Source of the DNA: Spirochaetaceae bacterium
GTDB taxonomy: Bacteria; Spirochaetota; Spirochaetia; Sphaerochaetales; Sphaerochaetaceae
DNA: 10,629 nucleotides
NCBI GenBank assembly: GCA_016649775.1
Contig: JAENWY010000056.1
Location: 1-10,629, forward strand
Reading direction: 5' to 3'
Shown here piece after piece: positions 1 through 5,750 of the stretch. Under the pieces are notes generated by a model. The model had not been told where the DNA came from, made no database searches, and saw only the letters and a list, made by a program, of their open reading frames with translations. Position numbers and translations under genes: made by a program. Each line of letters opens with the position of its first letter. The stretch's first letter is position 1.

Positions 1-117
1 GGGACTTTTACATTATTAATCATTTAATATGAAGATTTTTTTGTTATTTATAAAAAATATTCTGCAAAAAAACCAAAATAATATTTTACATATTAGAAAA
101 GGTGTGTAATAATAACA

Positions 118-235
118 TTTGTCGTTGTTCTGCTCATTATGATTTTTCCAGCAGATGAGCAAAAGGTTCTAAGTCATATTAGGATCACAATAGGAGGTTG
201 CCACTTTTCCCTTTGGTTAAGTGGTATTTTTTTCT
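118..235 (+). ncRNA. Candidate small structured RNA ending in an intrinsic terminator
   Basis: No ORF is present, but three stem-loops follow one another on the + strand. The first pairs TGCTCAT (131-137) with ATGAGCA (155-161). The second pairs TTCTAA (167-172) with TTAGGA (179-184), including one G-U. The last is a terminator, CCACTT (201-206) with AAGTGG (219-224), followed by a T-rich tract. A possible promoter is TTTACA (85-90), a 16-base spacer and TAATAA (107-112), which would start the RNA near 118. AGGAGGTTG (192-200) lies between stems two and three. No start codon sits at a proper distance from it, so it does not look like a ribosome-binding site of a gene here. I do not recognise a known RNA family (not tRNA, 5S, SRP core, RNase P or tmRNA). 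It could instead be the 3' untranslated end of a gene left of the window. Confidence 0.35.
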
Positions 236-236
236 T
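200..236 (+). terminator. Intrinsic terminator
   Basis: The stem CCACTT/AAGTGG (201-206 with 219-224), extendable by a G-U pair, has a 12-base loop. It is followed by TATTTTTTTC. It ends whatever is transcribed from the left on the + strand. Confidence 0.6.
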
Positions 237-332
237 TTTTCTTCAATTAAAATTGAAATTGCCCCTAATATTGCCAATATTTTCAGCATAATTTAAATTC
301 AATTGTATAGTACTAAAATATTATTTAGTTTT

Positions 333-358
333 ATGTTGCCTAAACAACATTTTTTTTA
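333..358 (+). terminator. Second terminator-like hairpin upstream of htpG
   Basis: ATGTTG (333-338) pairs with CAACAT (345-350) around the loop CCTAAA, and a run of T follows to 357. The stem is short and AT-rich, so it is a weak terminator. The stretch 236-332 between the two terminators shows no ORF and no convincing gene. An inverted repeat ACTAAA (312-317)/TTTAGT (324-329) lies just before the hairpin. No CIRCE heat-shock operator is visible. A TATAAA at 375-380 is the best -10 candidate for htpG, but no good -35 accompanies it. Confidence 0.45.
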
Positions 359-425
359 TATTTTTTCAAAGGTTATAAAATTTATTTAACTAGAAATATA
401 TGTTATGTTCTTTTGGAGGTATAAC

Positions 426-2312
426 GTGGAACACAAAAAATTTAAAACTGAGGTCTCTCAGTTATTGCAATTAATCATTCACTCTCTTTATTCAAACAAG
501 GAAATATTCCTAAGAGAATTAGTATCAAACTCATCTGATGCAATCGATAAACTAAAATATTTATCATTAACAGATGAAAAGTTAAAAGACTATGATTTCG
601 ATCCTCGTATTGATTTGGAATTTGTTGCAGGTGAAAATGCAACTCTAACTATTAAAGATAATGGTGTTGGAATGAGTCATGCAGAATTAGAGGATAATCT
701 TGGTACTATTGCATCAAGTGGAACAAAGAAATTCTTATCTAATCTAAGTGATGATCAAAAGAAAGACAGTAACTTAATTGGTCAGTTTGGTGTTGGTTTC
801 TACAGTGCTTTCATGGTAGCATCTTCAGTTGATGTTATTAGTAGAAGAGCTGGTGAAGAGCTAGCTTACAAATGGACAAGTACAGGAGAAGGCTCTTACA
901 CAATTGAAGAAGCAACTCGTGATGAACAAGGTTCTACTATTATTATTCACCTTAATGAAGAAGGTGATATGTATGCAAATAGATGGGAAATTGAACAACT
1001 AATAAAGAAATATAGTGATTATGTTTCTTGTCCTATTTACTTATCTTACGATGATGAAACTGCAGATAAAAAAGAAAAAGATGCTGATGGTAATCCTGTT
1101 AAGCATGTTGAACATAAAGTTGAACAGATTAATAGTAGCACAGCTTTATGGAGACAACCAAAAAGTTCTTTAACTGATGAAGATTATAATTCATTCTATA
1201 AAAACACTAATAGTGATAGTGAAGATCCACTTTTCTATTTACATACAAAAGCTGAAGGCGCAACTGAATATACAACAATGTTCTTTATTCCAGCTAAAGC
1301 TCCTTTTGATATGAACTATGCAGATTATCGTCCAGGTGTTAAATTATATGTTAAGAGAGTTTACATTACTGATGATGAAAAGGAATTACTACCAACTTAT
1401 TTAAGATTTGTTCGTGGTGTCATCGATAGTGAAGATTTACCATTAAATGTATCAAGAGAAATACTACAACAAAATAGAGTTATGAGTAACCTTAGAACAG
1501 CTAGTGTTAAAAAGCTTCTTAGTGAGTTTAAGAAAATCTCTGATAACAATCCTGAATTATATGCTACTTTTATCAAACAATATAATAGACCCTTAAAAGA
1601 AGGTTTATATAGTGATTATGCTAATAGAGATGATTTATTAGAATTAATTAGGTTTAAATCTTCAACTCAAGAGGGTTATGTATCTCTTGCAAGTTATAAA
1701 GAAAGAATGAGCGAAGGTCAAAAGAGTATCTATTATATCACTGGTGGTAAAGAAGAAACTCTTAAGATGAGCCCATTACTAGAAGCTTATAAGAAGAAAG
1801 GTTTTGAAGTATTAATAATGGCTGAAGACATTGATGATTTTATCATTGGTTCAGTTGGTACATATAAAGAACTACCTCTTAAAGCAATTAACAAGAGTGG
1901 TGCAGTTGATGATCTAAAAGATGCTGAAGATAAAGAAAAAATTGAATCTGTAGAAGATAAAGAAATTGTAGCTAAAATTAAAGAAGCATTAAAAGAAGAA
2001 GTTAAAGATGTTGTAGCCTCAACTCGTTTAACTGATTCTCCTGCAATTGTAGTTGTTGATGAAAATGATCCAACAGTTCAAATGCAAATGATGCTTAAAC
2101 AAATGGGTCAAACAGACTTCCCTGAATCAAAACCAATTCTTGAAGTTAACTGTGAAAGTGATTTAGTTAAGAAAATTGGTTCTAGTGATGATTTAGAATA
2201 TATTGCAGATTTATCTGAAGTATTATTAGGTCAAGCTATGCTAGCTCAAGGTGTAATGCCTAAAGATCCTATTCAATTTACAAAGAAATTGAATTCTCTT
2301 CTTGCTAGATAA
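426..2312 (+). CDS. htpG: HtpG, bacterial Hsp90 molecular chaperone
   Basis: This is a cytosolic ATP-dependent dimeric chaperone that helps fold and remodel client proteins. I place the start at GTG 426, six bases after a strong GGAGG (415-419), giving 628 aa (E. coli HtpG is about 624). The in-frame ATG at 405 lies upstream of the Shine-Dalgarno and would give an unsupported 7-residue extension. The N-terminal GHKL ATPase domain shows FLRELVSNSSDAIDKL with the catalytic Glu31 and Asn35. It also shows DNGVGM (78-83), GTIASSGTKKF (93-103) and the lid/glycine motif IGQFGVGFYSAF (118-129). The middle domain carries LPLNVSRE (338-345) with Arg344 as the expected ATP-sensing arginine. The C-terminal dimerisation domain is complete and lacks the eukaryotic MEEVD tail. 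The gene is monocistronic, with terminators on both sides. No CIRCE element was found, so heat control, if any, is by another route. Confidence 0.97.
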   Translation: MEHKKFKTEVSQLLQLIIHSLYSNKEIFLRELVSNSSDAIDKLKYLSLTDEKLKDYDFDPRIDLEFVAGENATLTIKDNGVGMSHAELEDNLGTIASSGTKKFLSNLSDDQKKDSNLIGQFGVGFYSAFMVASSVDVISRRAGEELAYKWTSTGEGSYTIEEATRDEQGSTIIIHLNEEGDMYANRWEIEQLIKKYSDYVSCPIYLSYDDETADKKEKDADGNPVKHVEHKVEQINSSTALWRQPKSSLTDEDYNSFYKNTNSDSEDPLFYLHTKAEGATEYTTMFFIPAKAPFDMNYADYRPGVKLYVKRVYITDDEKELLPTYLRFVRGVIDSEDLPLNVSREILQQNRVMSNLRTASVKKLLSEFKKISDNNPELYATFIKQYNRPLKEGLYSDYANRDDLLELIRFKSSTQEGYVSLASYKERMSEGQKSIYYITGGKEETLKMSPLLEAYKKKGFEVLIMAEDIDDFIIGSVGTYKELPLKAINKSGAVDDLKDAEDKEKIESVEDKEIVAKIKEALKEEVKDVVASTRLTDSPAIVVVDENDPTVQMQMMLKQMGQTDFPESKPILEVNCESDLVKKIGSSDDLEYIADLSEVLLGQAMLAQGVMPKDPIQFTKKLNSLLAR

Positions 2313-2327
2313 ATAGAACTATAGAAT

Positions 2328-2379
2328 AAAAAGACAATTTTGAATTAATTAACTTTAGTTTGAAATTGTCTTTTTTTAT
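2328..2379 (+). terminator. htpG intrinsic terminator
   Basis: A 13-base-pair stem, 2328-2340 with 2363-2375 (core AAGACAATTT/AAATTGTCTT), encloses a 22-base AT-rich loop and ends in a T-run to 2377. The A-run on the other side makes it potentially bidirectional, though no gene on the - strand needs it. Confidence 0.85.
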
Positions 2380-2482
2380 GTCTGTATATTATTTAGCTTT
2401 TTTTATAAAATTGTTACATAACAGATAGGGTAGTAATAATAAATTATTAAGATAGAAAATCAAAACTTTCTTTTAATCCCTT

Positions 2483-2520
2483 TATAATATATACTAATTA
2501 ACATCTATATAAATGGAGAT
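2483..2520 (+). promoter_or_regulatory. -10 box and Shine-Dalgarno of the first mscS gene
   Basis: A consensus TATAAT lies at 2483-2488, but no recognisable -35 is found at the normal distance. GGAG (2515-2518) is six bases before ATG 2525. A second in-frame ATG follows directly at 2528. Confidence 0.5.
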
Positions 2521-2524
2521 GTAA

Positions 2525-3412
2525 ATGATGATAACTTTATTAGCACTTGCTACTACTACGGTAACAAAGGTTGCTCAAAGTGGAGTAGATATGTTCTTTT
2601 CTTATTTTGATTCTATCAAATTTTGGAAGGATGCAGGTTTTTCAGACCTTTTTAATACAATAATTACAGGATTACTCATTGTATTAATTGGATGGGCAAT
2701 CCTTAAATTTGTTGTAAAAGGCTTGTTGAAAGTATTTCTAAAAGCAAAGACTATCAGTGACTTACTTGGAGAATATATTGTTAAAATAGTATATGTAGTA
2801 GGTTGGATACTTTTGATACTTACCTTCTTTACTCATCTTGGAATTGATATGGGGCCTATGATTACAGGTCTTGGAGTTACAGGTATAGTCTTAGGTTTAG
2901 CACTTCAAGATTCACTCTCGAATTTCTTTTCAGGTTTTATGATTATTTTGAATCAACCTTTTAGAAAAGGTGATTATATTGAGGTTGGTGCTTATTCAGG
3001 TACTGTTAAATCTATGGATTTAATATGTATCCAATTAACTACCTTCGATGGTAAGCTTATTACGATGAGTAATAGGGTCATCTGGAATGCTCCTATAATG
3101 AATTACTCCTTTACTGATAAAAGACGTGTTAATATTGTTGTTGGTGTTCCTTACAATACTAATTTAATTGATGCTAAACAGGTCTTTATTGATATAATTA
3201 ATAGTTACCCTGAAGTATTGAGTGATCCCGCTCCTGCAATTGAAATTAATGAACTAGCTAATTCTTCAATTAATTTTGTAATTAGACCTTGGGTAAGGCC
3301 TGAAGATTATTGGATGGTCTTTTTTAGATTCAATGGTGAAATTACACAAAAACTTGCTGAGAAGAAAATCTTCCTTCCTTTCCCTCAAATGGATATTCAT
3401 ATTAAAGATTAA
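2525..3412 (+). CDS. MscS-family small-conductance mechanosensitive channel (copy 1)
   Basis: This is an inner-membrane channel predicted to open under membrane tension and release solutes during hypo-osmotic shock. The protein has 295 aa, close to E. coli MscS (286). It has a short N-terminal part, TM1 about 44-66, TM2 about 84-104 and the pore helix TM3 about 109-141 with GLGVTGIVLGLALQDSLSN. The beta domain follows (NQPFRKGDYIEVG at 143-155), and the C-terminal domain ends in FPFPQMDIHI as in E. coli MscS. The pore helix keeps Leu at the E. coli Leu109 position (Leu125) and Gln at Gln112 (Gln128). The hinge Gly113 is replaced by Asp129. It has its own -10, Shine-Dalgarno and terminator. 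A close paralogue follows on the same strand, pointing to a tandem duplication. Confidence 0.93.
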   Translation: MMITLLALATTTVTKVAQSGVDMFFSYFDSIKFWKDAGFSDLFNTIITGLLIVLIGWAILKFVVKGLLKVFLKAKTISDLLGEYIVKIVYVVGWILLILTFFTHLGIDMGPMITGLGVTGIVLGLALQDSLSNFFSGFMIILNQPFRKGDYIEVGAYSGTVKSMDLICIQLTTFDGKLITMSNRVIWNAPIMNYSFTDKRRVNIVVGVPYNTNLIDAKQVFIDIINSYPEVLSDPAPAIEINELANSSINFVIRPWVRPEDYWMVFFRFNGEITQKLAEKKIFLPFPQMDIHIKD

Positions 3413-3433
3413 ATGGAATAAGAACTTAATAAG

Positions 3434-3464
3434 AGTCTACTTTAGTTAGTAGGCTTTCCTTTTC
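3434..3464 (+). terminator. Intrinsic terminator of mscS copy 1
   Basis: AGTCTACT (3434-3441) pairs with AGTAGGCT (3448-3455), including one G-U, around a 6-base loop. A T-rich tract, TTTCCTTTTC, follows. A small extra hairpin AGACTT/AAGTCT (3466-3480) comes just after. Confidence 0.6.
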
Positions 3465-3604
3465 TAGACTTATGAAGTCTTTCAATATATAATATAATTA
3501 TAAAATTAGTAATAAGAATGGTATTAAGGATTATCTACTAAATGATAGTTTATGGGGATTTATTATTTTTTTAAATGGACAAGAAGATTTAACATACCAT
3601 CTAT

Positions 3605-3622
3605 TATACTAATTTTATGAGG
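3605..3622 (+). promoter_or_regulatory. -10 box and Shine-Dalgarno of the second mscS gene
   Basis: TATACT (3605-3610) is a good -10 without a clear -35 at 17 bases. GAGG (3619-3622) is seven bases before ATG 3630. A start site just after this -10 would leave a very short leader of about a dozen bases. Confidence 0.4.
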
Positions 3623-3629
3623 ATGAATT

Positions 3630-4529
3630 ATGTTATCATTAATGACTATGTTTGCTAGTGTTGCACTCGCAGTAGGAGATGTAGCTTCAAAAGCTGCTTC
3701 AACAACCACTGGATTTGTGAATTCACTAATGTTTTGGAAATCAGAAGGATTTTTTTTGTTCTTAACTGATTTTATGACAGCTTTTATTGTATTAATTATT
3801 GGTTGGATTGTTATTAAAATTTTTTTGAATGTAATTAAAAAGATTTTAAAAAAAACTAAAAATATGAAGGATTTATTAAGAGATTATTTATTGAAAATAG
3901 TTAAGATCATTGCTTGGGTTCTTTTAGCTTTAACCGTTCTCTCTCAGTTAGGACTTGATATGTGGCCACTGATTGCTGGATTAGGAATTACTGGAATTGT
4001 TTTAGGCTTTGCTTTAAGAGATTCCATTTCAAACTTATTTGCAGGATCTATGATTATTCTTAATCAACCTTTTACCACAGGTGATTTTGTATTATTAGGT
4101 GCTCTTAGTGGCACTGTAAAAGCAATGGATTTAGCAAGTGTTAAACTTGTTTCTACTGACGGAAAGAATATTACAATTAGTAATAATCTAGTTTGGGGTT
4201 CTCCTGTAACTAACTTCTCTAATATGGAGAAAAGACGTGTTGATATTATTGTGGGTGTTCCCTATGATACTGATCTTAAAGTTGCTAAAGAAGTATTTAC
4301 TAGTGTTATAGCCTCCTATCCTGAGGTATTAGATGAACCTGGTATAACTGTTGAAATTGCTGAGTTAGCAGATTCTTCAATTAACTTTGCTGTTAAATCT
4401 TGGGTTAAAACTGCAGATTATTGGAAGGTTATGTTTAGATTCAATGGTGAAATTACAGGCGAGTTAGCTGAGAAAAATATCTTCCTTCCTTTCCCTCAAT
4501 TAGATGTTCATCTTGATGGAAATAACTAG
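3630..4529 (+). CDS. MscS-family small-conductance mechanosensitive channel (copy 2)
   Basis: This is a 299-aa paralogue of the preceding channel with the same layout: TM1 about 46-68, TM2 about 87-107, and pore helix about 112-143 with GLGITGIVLGFALRDSISN. It then has a beta domain (NQPFTTGDFVLLG) and ends with FLPFPQLDVHL. The two proteins are alike throughout, including NGEIT and LAEKxIFLPFPQ near the C-terminus. In the pore helix, however, this copy has Phe127 where E. coli has the gate residue Leu109, and Arg130 where E. coli has Gln112. The hinge Gly113 position is Asp131, as in copy 1. A hydrophobic N-terminus (about 1-15) could be a signal-like or fourth membrane segment. The inferred role is an osmotic release valve with different gating or ion preference. 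It has its own Shine-Dalgarno and terminator. Confidence 0.93.
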   Translation: MLSLMTMFASVALAVGDVASKAASTTTGFVNSLMFWKSEGFFLFLTDFMTAFIVLIIGWIVIKIFLNVIKKILKKTKNMKDLLRDYLLKIVKIIAWVLLALTVLSQLGLDMWPLIAGLGITGIVLGFALRDSISNLFAGSMIILNQPFTTGDFVLLGALSGTVKAMDLASVKLVSTDGKNITISNNLVWGSPVTNFSNMEKRRVDIIVGVPYDTDLKVAKEVFTSVIASYPEVLDEPGITVEIAELADSSINFAVKSWVKTADYWKVMFRFNGEITGELAEKNIFLPFPQLDVHLDGNN

Positions 4530-4560
4530 GTTTTATCAGTTACCTCTTTAAATAAGTTGA

Positions 4561-4607
4561 CCCACATAAGTTGAATAATATTCAGTTAATGTGGGTTGCT
4601 TTTTTTA
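4561..4607 (+). terminator. Intrinsic terminator of mscS copy 2
   Basis: CCCACAT (4561-4567) pairs with ATGTGGG (4589-4595), and an inner TGAAT/ATTCA stem extends the hairpin. A run of T follows (4600-4606). It lies between convergent genes. On the - strand the hairpin is not followed by T residues, so it should mainly stop + strand transcription. Confidence 0.8.
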
Positions 4608-4620
4608 TATAGAATTAATG

Positions 4621-5223
4621 TTATACGTTTTTATCAAGGCCAATTAGAAATATTTCAAATGAATCTGACCTACAAGCTTTTGGTTTTGTAGTTTTAGCTC
4701 TAGCAAAAACAGTTTTCATATCTTTAAGAATTTCTTGCTGTCCTCCACCTTGGAATATTTTAATTACAAGATTTCCATGAGGTTTAAGGTGTTCTTTTGC
4801 TAATTGAAGTACATTCTCTGCTAACCATTCAGAACGTGAGGTATCAACGGTTCTAGAGCCCATTGTCATTGGTGCTGCATCACTTATGATTACATCATAG
4901 GGACCTAGCTCTACTAGTTTTGCTCTGATTTCTGTACTAAATGCATCGCCTTGGAAGAATGTTACAGTTGGAGGAATTGGACTTAGGTTGAGTGGATTTA
5001 AATCTACTGCAACTATTGAGCCATTTCCTTTTAATAATTCATTATTTGTATATAAGGTCCAAGAACCTGGAGCAGCTCCAACATCTAAGACATTATCACC
5101 TTGTTTAATAAGGTTATGTCTTTCTTGGATCTCTTCAAGTTTATAAATTGATCTTGCTGGATATCCAGCCTTATGTGCTTTTTTTGTGAAAAAGTCAGGT
5201 TTATCTCTTCTGTTTTTTGCCAT
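4621..5223 (-). CDS. rlmE: RlmE (FtsJ/RrmJ), 23S rRNA 2'-O-methyltransferase
   Basis: This enzyme uses S-adenosylmethionine to methylate the 2'-OH of the A-loop uridine (U2552 in E. coli) in the 50S subunit. The protein has 200 aa, near the family length of about 200-210. It shows YPARSIYKLEEI with Lys28, the SAM motif DVGAAPGSW (47-55), SDAAP with Asp115, VIKIFQG with Lys155 and SFEIF with Glu190. This is the complete K-D-K-E catalytic set. A longer open frame reaches 5370. I chose ATG 5223 because MAKNRRDKPDFF matches the family N-terminus and the extension runs back through a promoter, a terminator hairpin and a short RNA gene. There is no Shine-Dalgarno before ATG 5223; a TATAAT ends six bases upstream, suggesting a leaderless mRNA. 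The gene is convergent with mscS copy 2. Confidence 0.95.
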   Translation of the reverse strand: MAKNRRDKPDFFTKKAHKAGYPARSIYKLEEIQERHNLIKQGDNVLDVGAAPGSWTLYTNNELLKGNGSIVAVDLNPLNLSPIPPTVTFFQGDAFSTEIRAKLVELGPYDVIISDAAPMTMGSRTVDTSRSEWLAENVLQLAKEHLKPHGNLVIKIFQGGGQQEILKDMKTVFARAKTTKPKACRSDSFEIFLIGLDKNV

Positions 5224-5229
5224 GCCGAC

Positions 5230-5258
5230 ATTATATACAAAATAGTGTATTCGGTCGA
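5230..5258 (-). promoter_or_regulatory. Promoter of rlmE, predicted to give a leaderless mRNA
   Basis: On the - strand, TCGACC (5258-5253), a 17-base spacer and a perfect TATAAT (5235-5230) form a sigma-70-type promoter. Only six bases separate the -10 from ATG 5223, so transcription should start at or within a base or two of the A of ATG. No ribosome-binding sequence is present. Confidence 0.55.
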
Positions 5259-5275
5259 GAGTATTGTAAAAAGAC

Positions 5276-5315
5276 AAAAAAAAGGTATCGACATATAAAG
5301 GAGAGAGTCGATACC
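5276..5315 (-). terminator. Terminator of small RNA copy 1
   Basis: On the - strand a perfect 9-bp stem (5315-5307 with 5292-5284) and a 14-base pyrimidine-rich loop are followed by eight T residues (5283-5276). Confidence 0.85.
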
Positions 5316-5355
5316 CAAAAAGGAGGTTGAAAAAACTGTTGCTCTGTTTTTTACA
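5276..5355 (-). ncRNA. Sigma-54-driven small RNA with anti-Shine-Dalgarno motif (copy 1)
   Basis: This short transcription unit of about 80 nt begins near 5355-5354, about 12 bases after the -12 element, and ends at the T-run 5283-5276. It carries TTTTTTCAACCTCCTTTTT (5335-5317), identical over 19 bases to the copy at the right edge of the window. It then has a terminator hairpin: a 9-bp stem, GGTATCGAC/GTCGATACC (5315-5307 with 5292-5284), with the loop TCTCTCCTTTATAT. The first ATG, near the start point, is followed at once by TAA, so it is not coding. CAACCUCCUUU resembles the 16S rRNA 3' tail (CACCUCCUUU) and is complementary to AGGAGGUUG-type ribosome-binding sites. The proposed role, a translation-targeting riboregulator, is inference. 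It could alternatively be an attenuated leader of rlmE, but rlmE has its own promoter downstream of this terminator. Confidence 0.75.
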
Positions 5356-5365
5356 TAAATTATGA

Positions 5366-5382
5366 TGCAATTAGCGTGCCAA
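5366..5382 (-). promoter_or_regulatory. Sigma-54 (-24/-12) promoter of small RNA copy 1
   Basis: On the - strand the sequence reads TTGGCACGCTAATTGCA. The -24 element TGGCACG and the -12 element TTGCA are both consensus, with the correct 12-base step from the first G of GG to the G of GC. No sigma-70 -10/-35 pair competes here. It implies an RpoN holoenzyme and an enhancer-binding activator. Confidence 0.85.
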
Positions 5383-5500
5383 GTTATAAAAAAGACTCTT
5401 TTGGGGCTTATATAGGTAATTTGGTACAAAAAAAGCAAGTTTGTTTTAGGGTGTATAACTATGTATATGTGAAATATTTGCATTTAGAAAAAAAGTGAGA

Positions 5501-5514
5501 AAAAATTGCACAGT
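5501..5514. repeat. Direct repeat AAAAATTGCACAGT, copy 1
   Basis: This 14-base sequence is repeated exactly at 5729-5742 in the same orientation. It sits about 150 bases upstream of the predicted start of small RNA copy 1, a usual distance for a sigma-54 activator site. With the preceding GTG (5495-5497) it forms a loose dyad GTG-N11-CAC. Function is inferred only. Confidence 0.45.
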
Positions 5515-5702
5515 AAATTAATATTTATTGAAATATAGATGTAATTAATCTGTTGTTAAACTAGCCTTTTTGACAAAAACCTAAAAAAAATAAAGAAAAA
5601 TATGCAAAAAGTTAAAAAATATTCAAATTAATTTTGATTTAATTCAAAATATGAAGAAATACAGCTAGAAAATTTATTATTTTTTTAAGATAGAAAAATA
5701 AT

Positions 5703-5750
5703 CTTTAAAAAGTTGTAGTAAATTGTGTAAAAATTGCACAGTTTTTAAAG
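5703..5750 (-). terminator. Possible terminator of the GDSL hydrolase gene
   Basis: CTTTAAAAA (5703-5711) and TTTTTAAAG (5742-5750) are perfect inverted repeats enclosing a smaller TGTG/CACA dyad. Read on the - strand the hairpin is followed by ATTATTTTTC. The stem is AT-rich and the loop large, so termination may be weak. Confidence 0.4.
5729..5742. repeat. Direct repeat AAAAATTGCACAGT, copy 2
   Basis: This is an exact second copy of the 14-base repeat. With the bases before it, it forms the dyad TGTG-N9-CACA (5724-5740). It lies inside the larger inverted repeat 5703-5750, just after the stop of the hydrolase gene, so part of it may simply serve as a terminator stem. Confidence 0.4.

Larger units (their letters stand above)
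5371..5750. other. AT-rich intergenic stretch without a gene
   Basis: No credible ORF is present on either strand. It holds the upstream part of the sigma-54 promoter (to 5382), two copies of AAAAATTGCACAGT (5501 and 5729), a near-palindromic AT block around 5621-5650 and the likely terminator of the hydrolase gene (5703-5750). The length is enough for activator sites upstream of the sigma-54 promoter. Confidence 0.6.

Noticed and set aside
182..188. GGATCAC resembling the 16S rRNA 3' end
   Set aside because: The match ends after seven bases and is not followed by CTCCTT; no rRNA sequence surrounds it, so it is probably chance.
252..280. Possible third sigma-54 promoter on the - strand (TTGGCAAT followed by GGGCAA)
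   Set aside because: The GG-to-GC spacing is one base too long, the -24 half is imperfect and the sequence downstream lacks the TTTTTTCAACCTCC core.
405..425. Upstream ATG start for htpG at 405
   Set aside because: The strong GGAGG lies inside this extension and is properly spaced only for GTG 426; HtpG proteins begin near the EHKKFKTEV segment.
4621..5370. Longer 249-residue version of rlmE starting at 5370
   Set aside because: The 49 extra residues are read through a promoter, a terminator hairpin and a small RNA gene and match nothing in the family; MAKNRRDKPDFF at 5223 is the expected N-terminus.
5085..5483. 132-residue open frame on the - strand overlapping rlmE
   Set aside because: It overlaps the 5' part of rlmE in another frame and the small RNA locus, has no Shine-Dalgarno and no recognisable domain; it is a shadow of AT-rich sequence.
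5618..5652. AT-rich near-palindrome TCAAATTAATTTTGA
   Set aside because: It is simple AT-rich sequence in a compositionally extreme gap; no tail or partner supports it as a terminator or operator.
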